A DNA stretch of 64,000 nt. Source: Fibrella aestuarina BUZ 2 (GTDB taxonomy: Bacteria > Bacteroidota > Bacteroidia > Cytophagales > Spirosomataceae). Below the pieces are notes generated by a model. It saw only the letters and a list, made by a program, of their open reading frames with translations, had not been told where the DNA came from and ran no database searches. The position numbers and the translations under genes are program-made. Below are positions 37,540 to 45,996 of the stretch, in pieces. Every line of letters begins with the position of its first letter. The stretch's first letter is position 1. Location: contig NC_019012.1 of assembly GCF_000331105.1 (NCBI RefSeq), positions 97,820-161,819 of the forward strand. The letters are read 5' to 3'.

Positions 37540-38166
37540 ATGGATGTAATCTTGTATGGTAGCCTGACGCTGAGTCTGCTCCACGCTCTGATTCCCAGCC
37601 ATTGGCTTCCGTTTGTGACCATCGGCAAAACGGAGCGGTGGAGCCTGCGGCAGACGCTGACCGTCACCGCCATTGCGGGGCTGGCTCACACCGTCAGTAC
37701 CACCCTGCTGGGTGTGCTGGTGAGTCTGGCGGGCTGGCAACTGGCCGAGAACTATCATGACCTATCAGAACGGGCCATTCCGTTGCTGCTCATAGCGTTA
37801 GGGCTGTGGTACCTCATGCAGCACCTGCGTCACCGGCACGTTCACGACCATATCGAAGCGGGAAAAATAAACCGGAAACGTTCGTTTGCCGCCCTGCTAT
37901 TTTCACTCGTTGCGGCCATGTTCCTGTCACCCTGTCTGGAAATCGAAGCTTACTTCCTCAGCGCGGGCGCGAAGGGATGGGAAGCGGTCGGTCTGGTGGC
38001 CCTCATCTACAATGTAATCACGCTATCAGGTATGCTCCTGATGGTATCGCTGGGCCGTCGAGGCTTGCAGCAGGTCAACCCGCGTTGGTTCGAGCATTAC
38101 GAAAACCTGATTACCGGCCTGACGCTCGTGGGGCTGGCCGTATTTAATTTTTTCATTGACATCTAA
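37540..38166 (+). CDS. RcnA/NicO-like membrane transporter (probable Ni/Co efflux)
   Basis: 208 residues, about six hydrophobic helices. The first helix has LLHALIPSHWLPFVTIGKTERWS and the second has LAHTVSTTLLGVLVSLAGW, a layout like RcnA/NicO exporters (LHGLxPGH ... SHTAVVW). A His-rich loop follows TM3 (HLRHRHVHDHIE), as in RcnA-type Ni/Co exporters. It abuts the P-type ATPase gene (stop to ATG is 4 bp), so the two are co-translated. Family assignment is from motif memory only, hence moderate confidence; a UreH/TauE-like assignment is the alternative. Confidence 0.68.
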   Translation: MDVILYGSLTLSLLHALIPSHWLPFVTIGKTERWSLRQTLTVTAIAGLAHTVSTTLLGVLVSLAGWQLAENYHDLSERAIPLLLIALGLWYLMQHLRHRHVHDHIEAGKINRKRSFAALLFSLVAAMFLSPCLEIEAYFLSAGAKGWEAVGLVALIYNVITLSGMLLMVSLGRRGLQQVNPRWFEHYENLITGLTLVGLAVFNFFIDI

Positions 38167-38170
38167 CCAA

Positions 38171-40192
38171 ATGAACATGGCACACAATCACAATGGTCCG
38201 GCACATAACCATGACGAAGATGATCACACACACGATGATGTGGAGTTGATTGAAGAAGGCACCACACCAGCCGCCGATGCCGCTCCGGCTAAAAAAGGCC
38301 CTGAACAAACCTGGCGTACCTACGCCCCGGCTATCAGCAGTTTGGTGCTGTTGCTAGGGGGTATTGCCTTGGATAACTACGCAATTGACTGGTTCAAAGA
38401 CCCCGTGCGGCTTATCTGGTACGTTGTGGCGTATCTGCCCGTTGGCTGGCCGGTGCTGCGCCGGGCGTGGAGCAGCAGTATTCGGGGCGATGTGTTCACC
38501 GAGTTTTTCCTGATGAGCGTGGCTACCCTCGGCGCGTTCGCCATCCGCGAATACCCCGAAGGCGTAGCTGTTATGCTGTTTTATACCATCGGCGAGTTGT
38601 TTCAGGATGCCGCCGTGTTGCGGGCGCGACGGTCTATCAAGGCACTTCTGGACGTGCGCCCTGATGAGGTAACAGTTCTCAAAAATGGGAAAGTGCAGGT
38701 TGTAAAAGCCGCAACCGTTGCTGTCGGCGATATTATACAGATCAAGCCGGGCGAGAAAGTGGGGCTGGATGGGACCATGCGTTCCAATTCAGGTACGTTC
38801 GATACAGCGGCCCTAACGGGGGAGAGCGTACCGCGCACCATTGAGAAAGGCGAAGCGGTGCTCGCGGGGATGATCAACCGGCAGTCGTTAGTGGAGATGG
38901 ACGTTACCACGCCCTATCAGGATTCCAAGCTGTCGCGTATTTTAAAGCTGGTACAGCAGGCAACAGGCCGCAAGGCGCAGACGCAGGAGTTTATCGCCCG
39001 CTTCGCCAAAATCTATACACCGATTATCTGTCTTTTGGCCGTGCTCATTACGGTTGTTCCGTATTTCTCCGTAGCCGACTACCGCTTTGCCGACTGGCTG
39101 TATCGGGGCCTCGTCTTTCTGGTGATTGGTTGCCCGTGTGCGCTTGTCATTTCTATTCCGCTGGGTTACTTTGGTGGGATCGGTGCCGGATCGCGACAGG
39201 GTATTTTGTTCAAAGGGTCGGTCTTTCTGGACCTGATGACGCAGGTGAGAACCGTTGTGATGGACAAAACGGGTACGTTAACGAAGGGCGTGTTCAAGGT
39301 GCAGGAAGTCAAGCCTGAAGGAATTGATGCCCCTACGCTGGCCCGACTGACGGCGGCCCTGGAAAGTAAATCGACGCACCCCGTCGCCACTGCGATTCTG
39401 GAATATGCCCGTTCAAGTGAACCAGAAAGCGATTTGGACAACGTACCTGTGGCTGACGTGGAAGAGATTGCCGGACATGGCCTGCGTGGTGTTGTGGAGG
39501 GTAAGCAGATGCTGGCGGGCAATGCCAAACTACTCCGTAAATTCAACGTACCATTCGACGAGAACCTGACAAAAATTCCGTACACCATCGTCATGACGGC
39601 CCTCGACGGGCAGTTTGCGGGCTATTTCACCATCGCCGACGAAGCCAAGCCCGACGCTGCCAACGCAGTGCGCCGATTAAAAGCTGACGGCATCCGCACG
39701 GTGATGTTGTCGGGCGATAAGTCGGCGGTGGTCGAGGCCGTAGCTCGGCAGGTTGGCGTGGATGAGTTCCACGGCGATCTGTTGCCCGAAGACAAAGTAA
39801 CCCAGGTTGAACGGCTCAAAGCCGATTTAGCAGGCAATTCAAAAGCGAAGTTGGCCTTTGTAGGCGATGGGGTCAACGATGCACCTGTGGTGGCATTGGC
39901 CGACGTGGGCATGGCGATGGGCGGTCTCGGCTCCGATGCTACCATCGAAACCGCCGACGTGATTATCCAGAACGATGAACCTTCTAAGATCGCTACGGCG
40001 GTTGAGATTGGCCGGGCTACGCGCCGGATCGTCTGGCAAAACATTACCCTGTCTCTAGTAGTCAAAGCCATTGTACTGGTGCTGGGTGCGGGGGGTATTG
40101 CCACTATGTGGGAAGCCGTTTTTGCTGACGTGGGTGTAGCGATGCTGGCCATTCTGAACGCCGTTCGAGTGCAGAACCTGAAGTTTTCGTAG
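38171..40192 (+). CDS. Zn/Cd/Pb-type P1B ATPase
   Basis: 673 residues from ATG 38171 (38156 is a TTG inside the upstream gene). N-terminus is a His/Asp-rich tail (HNHNGPAHNHDEDDHTHDD) with no HMA domain. The membrane motif is IGCPCALVISIP (near 318-328), typical of the Zn/Cd/Pb (P1B-2, ZntA/CadA) group, with LTGES, DKTGTLTKG and GDGVNDAPVVALADVGMAMGGLGSD. Short of the HMA domain, binding probably starts at the His-rich tail. It exports divalent cations to the periplasm, in line with the Czc pump and CDF genes upstream. Ends 49 bp before the DUF4198 gene. Confidence 0.92.
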   Translation: MNMAHNHNGPAHNHDEDDHTHDDVELIEEGTTPAADAAPAKKGPEQTWRTYAPAISSLVLLLGGIALDNYAIDWFKDPVRLIWYVVAYLPVGWPVLRRAWSSSIRGDVFTEFFLMSVATLGAFAIREYPEGVAVMLFYTIGELFQDAAVLRARRSIKALLDVRPDEVTVLKNGKVQVVKAATVAVGDIIQIKPGEKVGLDGTMRSNSGTFDTAALTGESVPRTIEKGEAVLAGMINRQSLVEMDVTTPYQDSKLSRILKLVQQATGRKAQTQEFIARFAKIYTPIICLLAVLITVVPYFSVADYRFADWLYRGLVFLVIGCPCALVISIPLGYFGGIGAGSRQGILFKGSVFLDLMTQVRTVVMDKTGTLTKGVFKVQEVKPEGIDAPTLARLTAALESKSTHPVATAILEYARSSEPESDLDNVPVADVEEIAGHGLRGVVEGKQMLAGNAKLLRKFNVPFDENLTKIPYTIVMTALDGQFAGYFTIADEAKPDAANAVRRLKADGIRTVMLSGDKSAVVEAVARQVGVDEFHGDLLPEDKVTQVERLKADLAGNSKAKLAFVGDGVNDAPVVALADVGMAMGGLGSDATIETADVIIQNDEPSKIATAVEIGRATRRIVWQNITLSLVVKAIVLVLGAGGIATMWEAVFADVGVAMLAILNAVRVQNLKFS

Positions 40193-40241
40193 TCTTTACA
40201 CATATACCAATTAACTGGGTGGAATGCCGCCCCAACGAATC

Positions 40242-40958
40242 ATGGCACTACCATTAAAACAACTGACGACTAGCGCGTTTCTATTGCTACTTCCTCTGCT
40301 GACGAATGCACACGGCTACTGGATGGAACTTTCCGGTTCCGGCAAGCCCAGTAGCGAAGTAATCGTCAAAATCTACTTTGGTGAGTACGAAAACAACCTG
40401 CGCGAGAAAGGCGACCGGCTGAACGGCATGAAGGATTTCCGGGCGTATTACCTCGACTCATCGGGTCAGCAACAACCCCTCACGCTCACGCAGACTGAAA
40501 CCTGCTGGGAAGCCCGCTTCACCCCTGCCAAAGCAGGTCGGTATCAAGTGGTTGGAATCAACGATACCCGTGAGGTACAGGACTGGATCAAATACGGCAT
40601 GGGCGTGGTACGCCCGATGGAATATCTACGGGCTGACTACTTGGCGGGTAACGCCCTTGATGCTATCGCCCCCTTAACCGACATAGACGTAGTGGCCCGC
40701 CCACTAAACGGACAGATGGTGCTGACTGCCTACGCGAAGAAAACGCCAACCGCTAAAACCAAACTGACGGTGCTGAATTCACAGGGTTGGGAAAAGACGC
40801 TCACCACTGGGGCTGATGGTACAACGCGGTTTACACCATCAGGACCGGGTATCTATATCGTTGAAGCCGAGCAGATGGACAAAACACCGGGGCAGTATAA
40901 GGACAAAGACTATGCCGCCGTGCGGAGCAAATATGCGATGACCTTGCGAGTTGAATAG
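40242..40958 (+). CDS. DUF4198 periplasmic protein with N-terminal His
   Basis: 238 residues from ATG 40242 (an upstream ATG at 40224 adds six residues). A clear signal peptide ends LTNA|HGYWMEL, so the mature protein would begin with His. Two Ig-like/CopC-like beta domains follow (GDRLNGMKDFRAYYLDSSG; LTVLNSQGWEKTLTTGADGTTRFTPSGPGIYIVEAEQ), as in DUF4198/NikM-like proteins. A free N-terminal His can chelate Cu or Ni in a brace with another His; I see no second obvious partner, so this is speculative. Last gene of the divalent-metal run, before a bidirectional terminator. Confidence 0.8.
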   Translation: MALPLKQLTTSAFLLLLPLLTNAHGYWMELSGSGKPSSEVIVKIYFGEYENNLREKGDRLNGMKDFRAYYLDSSGQQQPLTLTQTETCWEARFTPAKAGRYQVVGINDTREVQDWIKYGMGVVRPMEYLRADYLAGNALDAIAPLTDIDVVARPLNGQMVLTAYAKKTPTAKTKLTVLNSQGWEKTLTTGADGTTRFTPSGPGIYIVEAEQMDKTPGQYKDKDYAAVRSKYAMTLRVE

Positions 40959-40987
40959 CCCAAACTCAGGGGAAAGTAAGTCAAATA

Positions 40988-41024
40988 AAAAAGCGGTTGT
41001 AGCAACTTGCTACAACCGCTTTTT
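40988..41024. terminator. Bidirectional terminator
   Basis: AGCGGTTGTAGCAA (40992-41005) pairs with TTGCTACAACCGCT (41007-41020), flanked by an A run on the left and a T run on the right. The last pairs cannot all form since the centre is 1 nt, but a stable stem of ten or more pairs remains. It serves the convergent DUF4198 and His-rich genes. Confidence 0.85.
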
Positions 41025-41037
41025 AGTGGAAGTTTGG

Positions 41038-41259
41038 TCAGGCAATCGGGTCACTGTGGGTTTTGTCGTGTCCTTCGGCATGGTGTTCGGCAGCGGCTTG
41101 GGCGTGTTGATCGGCCAGATTATGATGCCCGTAAGCCTGATAAGCCTCGTGGGCTTCTTTTTCGTGTTCACCTGCTTCGTGCAACTCCTGAGCTTTCTGG
41201 TGATGTTTGGCCGCTTCCCCAAAGTGATAAGCTGCTTCTTTGTGATGTTCGTGTGCCAT
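41038..41259 (-). CDS. Small His-rich helical protein
   Basis: 73 residues, 16 of them His, with no Cys. His pairs recur at intervals of seven or so (EHHKEAA, KHHQKAQ, GHHNLAD, EHHAEGH), so His lines one face of amphipathic helices with Ala/Glu. Similar His-rich small proteins with KHH repeats are widespread and uncharacterised. No signal peptide is seen. On the plus strand two overlapping frames cover the same DNA but give Phe/Val/Gly-rich or unrelated chains; the minus frame is the credible one because of its regular repeat. Divalent metal storage or buffering is the likely role. Confidence 0.75.
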   Translation of the reverse strand: MAHEHHKEAAYHFGEAAKHHQKAQELHEAGEHEKEAHEAYQAYGHHNLADQHAQAAAEHHAEGHDKTHSDPIA

Positions 41260-41294
41260 GTTATTGGACGGGTTTTGATGTTCGTTGTGTTAAC

Positions 41295-41306
41295 CTAATC
41301 GATTAG
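41295..41306. promoter_or_regulatory. 12-bp palindrome in divergent intergenic region
   Basis: CTAATCGATTAG lies in the 213-bp gap between the His-rich gene and the response-regulator operon. A short inverted repeat (CCTACTGTAGG, 41445-41455) is also present near the regulator start. Either could be an operator; neither recurs elsewhere in the window as far as I can see. Confidence 0.25.
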
Positions 41307-41472
41307 TGGATGTTTTGTAAAGTTATCGGGAGAAGCAATCGATCAATATTATGGCTGCAAGCCTGTTTCGACGATGCATTTATGTACGCTGGGTTTATCA
41401 ACCAGCAGTCTCAGATTCACCGTTAGTAGATTGATAGCGCATGAGCCTACTGTAGGTAAGCAACTCAACTGA

Positions 41473-42156
41473 ATGAAGCTACTCCTTGTTGAAGACGAAG
41501 CAAAACTGAACACGTTCATTGACCGGGGACTGACGGAAGAGGGCCACCGCGTCGATACGGCATATGATGGGCAAATCGGCTTGTCGATGGCTCTTGACGG
41601 CGACTACGACGTGGTTATTCTGGATGTGAACCTGCCCATCCTCAACGGGTTTCAGGTGTGCCAGCGGCTGCGGGTCGAGAAACCCAACGTACCCGTACTG
41701 ATGCTGACGGCCCTGGGCAGTATGACCCACAAGAAAGAGGGCTACGGAGCCGGGGCCGATGATTACTTAGTTAAGCCCTTCGAGTTTGATGAGCTGCTGC
41801 TGCGGGTGCAGGCTCTCTACAAACGCTACCGAGAGGTAGGGGCGCACCGCGTATTGCAGGTGGCTGATCTGGAGCTGAATGTGGGCACCAAACAGGTGCA
41901 ACGGGCGGGACAACTCATCAGCCTCACCGCTCGCGAGTACGCCCTGCTCGAATACCTCATGCTCAACAAAGGCCGCATCGTCTCGCGGGTCGATATTGCC
42001 GAGAAAGTGTGGGAACTCAATTTTGATACGAATACCAACGTCATCGACGTGTACGTGAACTACCTCCGGCGCAAGGTCGATAAGGGTTTTGAGCAGAAGC
42101 TTATCCATACCGTCGTGGGGATGGGATACGTGATGAAAGACCCGACAACGCGCTGA
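41473..42156 (+). CDS. OmpR-family response regulator (CusR/CopR-like)
   Basis: 227 residues: receiver domain with acidic pocket (VEDE at 6-9), phospho-acceptor Asp51 (VVILDVNLP) and Lys101 (YLVKPFEF), then a winged-helix DNA-binding domain with LTAREYALLEYLM and VDVYVNYLRRKVD (TNVIDVYVNYLRRK here). Typical length. The sensor kinase gene begins 2 bp later, so they are one operon. Target genes are not shown by sequence; the downstream RND operon (44551-52445) and the upstream metal genes are candidates. Confidence 0.93.
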   Translation: MKLLLVEDEAKLNTFIDRGLTEEGHRVDTAYDGQIGLSMALDGDYDVVILDVNLPILNGFQVCQRLRVEKPNVPVLMLTALGSMTHKKEGYGAGADDYLVKPFEFDELLLRVQALYKRYREVGAHRVLQVADLELNVGTKQVQRAGQLISLTAREYALLEYLMLNKGRIVSRVDIAEKVWELNFDTNTNVIDVYVNYLRRKVDKGFEQKLIHTVVGMGYVMKDPTTR

Positions 42157-42158
42157 TC

Positions 42159-43523
42159 ATGCTCATCCGCACCCGGCTTACTCTGTATTTTGCGGGCCTG
42201 ATGGCGGGGTTGTTACTGCTGGTGTCGGCGGGGGTATATCTGTTTGAGCGACAAAGCCAGCAAACGCTGTTCTACCAACGCTTGCAACGTAAGGCCGAAG
42301 CTACCGCGAAGGTATATCAGCAGAAAAACCGTCGGCTCGACAAAACCGATGAAATCCTGCTATTGACGCAGGAAAAACAGCATGAGGCCATCTTCGACGA
42401 GACCAATACGCTGGTATATTCAAGCGGTTCCTACACGTACTATCCGGTGTCGGCTCAGTTTCTCAATCAGGTTCGTACAGAACGTATTGTGCGGTTCCAA
42501 ACGGACAATAAGCTGGGCGTAGGCATGTTTTTTCGCGGGGCATATGATCGCTTCACGGTTATTGTTACGGCAGAAGATACGTTCGGGCAGGCGCAACTGA
42601 CTCTGCTACTACAGAATATGGGTTTGGTGAACGTGTTTGGTTTGTTGTTGGTGTTGGGTTTGGCGTGGCTGTTTTCCGGGCGGTCGCTGCAACCTGCCCA
42701 ACACCTTATCAATGACATTCGGCACCTGAACATCGACCGGCTGAGTGAACGATTGCCCACGGGCAATGCCCGCGACGAAATCGCGCAGCTTAGTATTCAG
42801 TTCAACCACCTGCTGAGCCGGCTGGACAAGACCGTGCGACAAAACCGGGCATTTGTAACCAACGCTTCCCACGAACTACGTACCCCGCTGGCGAATTTGC
42901 TGGGTACGTTGCAGGTGTCACTCTCGCACGATCAGCAACCCGACAACCTGCGGGCCACCTTGCAATCGGCCATTGAAGAAGTGCAGTCGCTGATCCGGTT
43001 GGCGAATAACCTCCTGTTGCTGGCGGAGCTGGGCGTGGAAAATGACGCATCAACGCTGGCCTTCGAGGATGTACTGCTGACGGAACCCCTGTTGGATGCC
43101 GTGCAGGCGGTGCAGCGCAAATACCCCGACCACACCATCGATATCGTGCTTCCCGACGACAGCGAGTGCTGCCAGCTTACCGGCAACGCCGACCTGCTGA
43201 CCGTCGCTCTGACTAACCTGCTGGAAAACGCCTGCAAATACTCGCCTGTTATTAAGCCTGTTCAGGTACGTTTACAACCCGTAACCGACGGGTCGGAATA
43301 CAGTGTGCAGGATCGGGGCATTGGCATTCCGCCCGATGCGCTGCCCCACTTATTTACGCCCCTCTTCCGCGCCGACAATGCCCACCAAACCAACGCAGGG
43401 CATGGCGTAGGGCTGGCTCTGGTACAGCGCATTGCTCAACTACACGGTGGGCGGGTGAGCGTTAGATCAGAATTGGGCACAGGTACGACGTTTAGGCTTT
43501 GGTTACCGACAAACAAAGCCTGA
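42159..43523 (+). CDS. Sensor histidine kinase (CusS-like)
   Basis: 454 residues. TM1 (about 8-28), a periplasmic sensor part, TM2 (about 150-170), HAMP linker, then HisKA with NASHELRTPLANLL (His238), and HATPase with LLENACKYS (N box), QDRGIGIPP (G1) and GHGVGLALV (G2). All catalytic blocks are intact. The sensor region lacks obvious Cys, Met or His clusters, so the ligand is unclear. Pairs with the response regulator upstream. Confidence 0.92.
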   Translation: MLIRTRLTLYFAGLMAGLLLLVSAGVYLFERQSQQTLFYQRLQRKAEATAKVYQQKNRRLDKTDEILLLTQEKQHEAIFDETNTLVYSSGSYTYYPVSAQFLNQVRTERIVRFQTDNKLGVGMFFRGAYDRFTVIVTAEDTFGQAQLTLLLQNMGLVNVFGLLLVLGLAWLFSGRSLQPAQHLINDIRHLNIDRLSERLPTGNARDEIAQLSIQFNHLLSRLDKTVRQNRAFVTNASHELRTPLANLLGTLQVSLSHDQQPDNLRATLQSAIEEVQSLIRLANNLLLLAELGVENDASTLAFEDVLLTEPLLDAVQAVQRKYPDHTIDIVLPDDSECCQLTGNADLLTVALTNLLENACKYSPVIKPVQVRLQPVTDGSEYSVQDRGIGIPPDALPHLFTPLFRADNAHQTNAGHGVGLALVQRIAQLHGGRVSVRSELGTGTTFRLWLPTNKA

Positions 43524-43565
43524 ACCGCATGAAACTATAAAATTGGCTTCAATTGTTTTACTAAA

Positions 43566-44456
43566 ATGAAGCAAGAATACTCGATTAAACACCCAAAGCA
43601 GGATCAGCACAAGATTCCCCAAGTATATTTAAAACAGTTCGGGTATGTCGATCAAAATAATCAGTGGAAAGTATCGGTTCGAAATGCTGGTGAAAGTTTC
43701 ACACGGCAGAAAAGTATCAAAAGCTTTACGGCAATTACAAATATTTTTGATATTAATAGCTATGATCCTATTATTCAACGAATTTTTGAAGATCAATTAA
43801 ACTGCCGATTAGAAGATGGCTACCTTGACATTATTAATGATTTGGAATCGTTCGAGCAGCTTTCTGAAAAGTCACAGGCATATATATTGCAATTGGTAGC
43901 GAACCTAATGGCTCGTTCCGACTACTGGCGTAAGATCATTAGCGCACTCTGCGACAGCCCGAATAAGCCGCGATTCCTTAAGTTTTTGACGGGGCATCAC
44001 TGCCGGAACGAGCAGGAATACAAGAACATTCACGAGCAGCCCTTTTATAAAATGTTAATGCAGGATGCATCTGATAAAGCCGTTAATCGGGTTTTGCTTT
44101 TTTTCATGGACCACTTAATGCTGCGATTATGGAATTATGAGATTGTTATTGTTCAGTCGCAGGAAGATAAACCTTGGTTCACCAGCACAAACCCAGTTGT
44201 TGTGAACCATCAGGTTCGTCACTTTGAGTTGTTTCCCTCAAGCAGCGAATTTTACTTACCACTTTCACCGAAGTACCTTGCTTATTTGCATTATCCTGGC
44301 TCAGATGATAAAGCTAATCCTCTTCGTGCATTACCAGCTAATTGCATTCATGTTGCATCGGATGATCAAAACTGGGATATACAACAACTGATTATGCGTA
44401 ATCAGGCAGAATATGTGATAATCGCGGGGGAGCTTACGTATCGTGTAGATAAATAG
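43566..44456 (+). CDS. DUF4238-family protein, AT-rich
   Basis: 296 residues with the DUF4238 start KHPKQDQHKIPQVYLKQFG (about 8-26), the H-x-x-P-Q-x-Y-L pattern of the family, and a FTSTNPVVVN segment (about 201-210) as in its relatives. The function of DUF4238 is unknown; some occur near defence genes. No signal peptide. Base composition is clearly more AT-rich than the kinase and TolC genes on each side, so it may be acquired, like the orphan at 10975. It splits the two-component operon from the RND operon. Confidence 0.75.
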   Translation: MKQEYSIKHPKQDQHKIPQVYLKQFGYVDQNNQWKVSVRNAGESFTRQKSIKSFTAITNIFDINSYDPIIQRIFEDQLNCRLEDGYLDIINDLESFEQLSEKSQAYILQLVANLMARSDYWRKIISALCDSPNKPRFLKFLTGHHCRNEQEYKNIHEQPFYKMLMQDASDKAVNRVLLFFMDHLMLRLWNYEIVIVQSQEDKPWFTSTNPVVVNHQVRHFELFPSSSEFYLPLSPKYLAYLHYPGSDDKANPLRALPANCIHVASDDQNWDIQQLIMRNQAEYVIIAGELTYRVDK

Positions 44457-44514
44457 GTCGATTCACATTAGAAACTTCTAATCTGCCACCAACTTTCTAC
44501 TAATCCCGCCTACC

Positions 44515-44522
44515 GACGTTTG
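44515..44522 (+). promoter_or_regulatory. Promoter core of the HAE1 RND operon
   Basis: GACGTTTG, 7 of 8 positions of TAnnTTTG, 29 bp before ATG 44551. Two related direct repeats (AACTTCTAATC at 44473 and AACTTTCTACTAATC at 44491) lie just upstream and could bind the response regulator encoded before it; this is a guess. Confidence 0.4.
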
Positions 44523-44550
44523 CCCAACTCAACGGGATAAACGCATCGAC

Positions 44551-45984
44551 ATGAGGGCGACCTACTTCTCCATTTTTCTGGCTTATCTGCTGAGTGCGTG
44601 GTTCATCCCCACCACCCGGCTGATCGCCCAACCCGCGCCCGCCGACTCTGTACTAACGCTGGCCCGTGCGCTGGAGTTGGCCGCGCAAACCTACCCCTCC
44701 ATCCGGGGCAAACGAGCCGAAATTGAAGCAACCCGTGCCGATCTGGAAGCGCGTCGGGCGAGTTTTTTGCCCGCCGGGGCCGTACAGACGCAAGCCCTTT
44801 ACGGTACGTCAAACAACGTGCGCGGGGCCACCTTTCCCAACGAAGGCACCACCAACAACGTCGCCAGTGGGATCAAGCCCAACGGACCCACCGCCGATGC
44901 TGTATGGACCAGCTTAGGGTCGCTCAACGTGAATTGGCGGGCCATCACGTTCGGGCGTAACAAAGCCGATTTGGCCGTCGCTCAATCCGCTATTTCACGG
45001 GCCGAGGCCGATTACCGGCAGGAGATGTTCGTCCAGCAGGTGCGGACGGCTGATACGTACCTGATGGCCCTCATCCTCGACCAGGCTGTGCGGGTGCAGC
45101 AGGCTAATCTGAGCAGAGTGCAGGCGTTTCGGCAGGTGATGCAGGCCAACACCCGGTCGGGCCTACGCCCCGGCGTGGACAGTGCTCTGGCCGATGCCGA
45201 ATTGGCAAAGGCCCGCCTGCTGCTGCTCGACAGCCATCGCATGGCCCAGCAGCAGCGCGTCTTGCTGGGTCAACTGACGGGTCTGCCACCCAGTGCACAA
45301 CGCCTGGACACGACTACGTTCAGGCAGCCTACGATGCCCATTTTAACGTACCCGGCCAACACCTTGTTAAGCCACCCCACGCTGACCTACTTCCAGCGGC
45401 AACTGGATGTCGATCAGGCGCAGATCCTCTCCATTCGTAAGTCAATATTGCCTGCCCTCTCGCTTAATGGCTCATTTTGGGCGCGGGGATCGGGGATTGC
45501 CGACAACCTGTCGCCAGAGGGTAATTTTGTCTATAACCCCTCGTTGGGGGCGGGTCTGCCGTTTCGGGTTGCCAACTACTTCGTTGGCCTGAGTACCGTC
45601 TGGCGGTTCACCGACTGGTTTCGCATTCGGCAGGAGACCAAAGCCCAGACACTACGTACCCTGGCCGATCAATCGCGCTACGACGAGCAACTGCTGGCCC
45701 TGCGCGCTCAGCAACAAACCGCCGATCTTCAGATACAGACCGCCCAGGAAGCCGCCCGGCAATCGCCCGTCCAATTGGCTGCGGCACAGGCGGCTTATGG
45801 GCAAGCGCAAGCCCGCTATGGTGCGGGGTTGGCAAATTTATACGAGTTCACGCAGGCGTTCACGCTGCTCAACCGGGCCGAAATTGACCAATCCGTTGCC
45901 ATTAACAACGTCTGGCGGGCCTACCTGCTCAAAGCCGCTGCTGAGGGCGACATGGCCCCTTTCCTTCAACTGACTACCCGTTAA
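44551..45984 (+). CDS. TolC-family outer-membrane channel
   Basis: 477 residues: signal peptide (cleavage near TRLIAQ, residue 27), then the TolC fold with LARALELAAQTYPSIRGKRAEIEATRADLEARRASFLPA (repeat 1) and a second helical repeat later (ALRAQQQTADLQIQTAQEAARQSPVQLAAAQAAYGQAQ). First gene of the operon TolC-RND-adaptor-lipoprotein-ClC, with 12 bp to the pump gene. Lacks Met/His enrichment, so drug-type efflux is as likely as metal. Confidence 0.9.
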   Translation: MRATYFSIFLAYLLSAWFIPTTRLIAQPAPADSVLTLARALELAAQTYPSIRGKRAEIEATRADLEARRASFLPAGAVQTQALYGTSNNVRGATFPNEGTTNNVASGIKPNGPTADAVWTSLGSLNVNWRAITFGRNKADLAVAQSAISRAEADYRQEMFVQQVRTADTYLMALILDQAVRVQQANLSRVQAFRQVMQANTRSGLRPGVDSALADAELAKARLLLLDSHRMAQQQRVLLGQLTGLPPSAQRLDTTTFRQPTMPILTYPANTLLSHPTLTYFQRQLDVDQAQILSIRKSILPALSLNGSFWARGSGIADNLSPEGNFVYNPSLGAGLPFRVANYFVGLSTVWRFTDWFRIRQETKAQTLRTLADQSRYDEQLLALRAQQQTADLQIQTAQEAARQSPVQLAAAQAAYGQAQARYGAGLANLYEFTQAFTLLNRAEIDQSVAINNVWRAYLLKAAAEGDMAPFLQLTTR

Positions 45985-45996
45985 CCCCCGCTTCGG

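Noticed and set aside
40951..41306. Two plus-strand frames (about 115 and 99 residues) over the His-rich gene
   Set aside because: They run through a terminator stem and lack any motif; the minus frame shows a regular His repeat.
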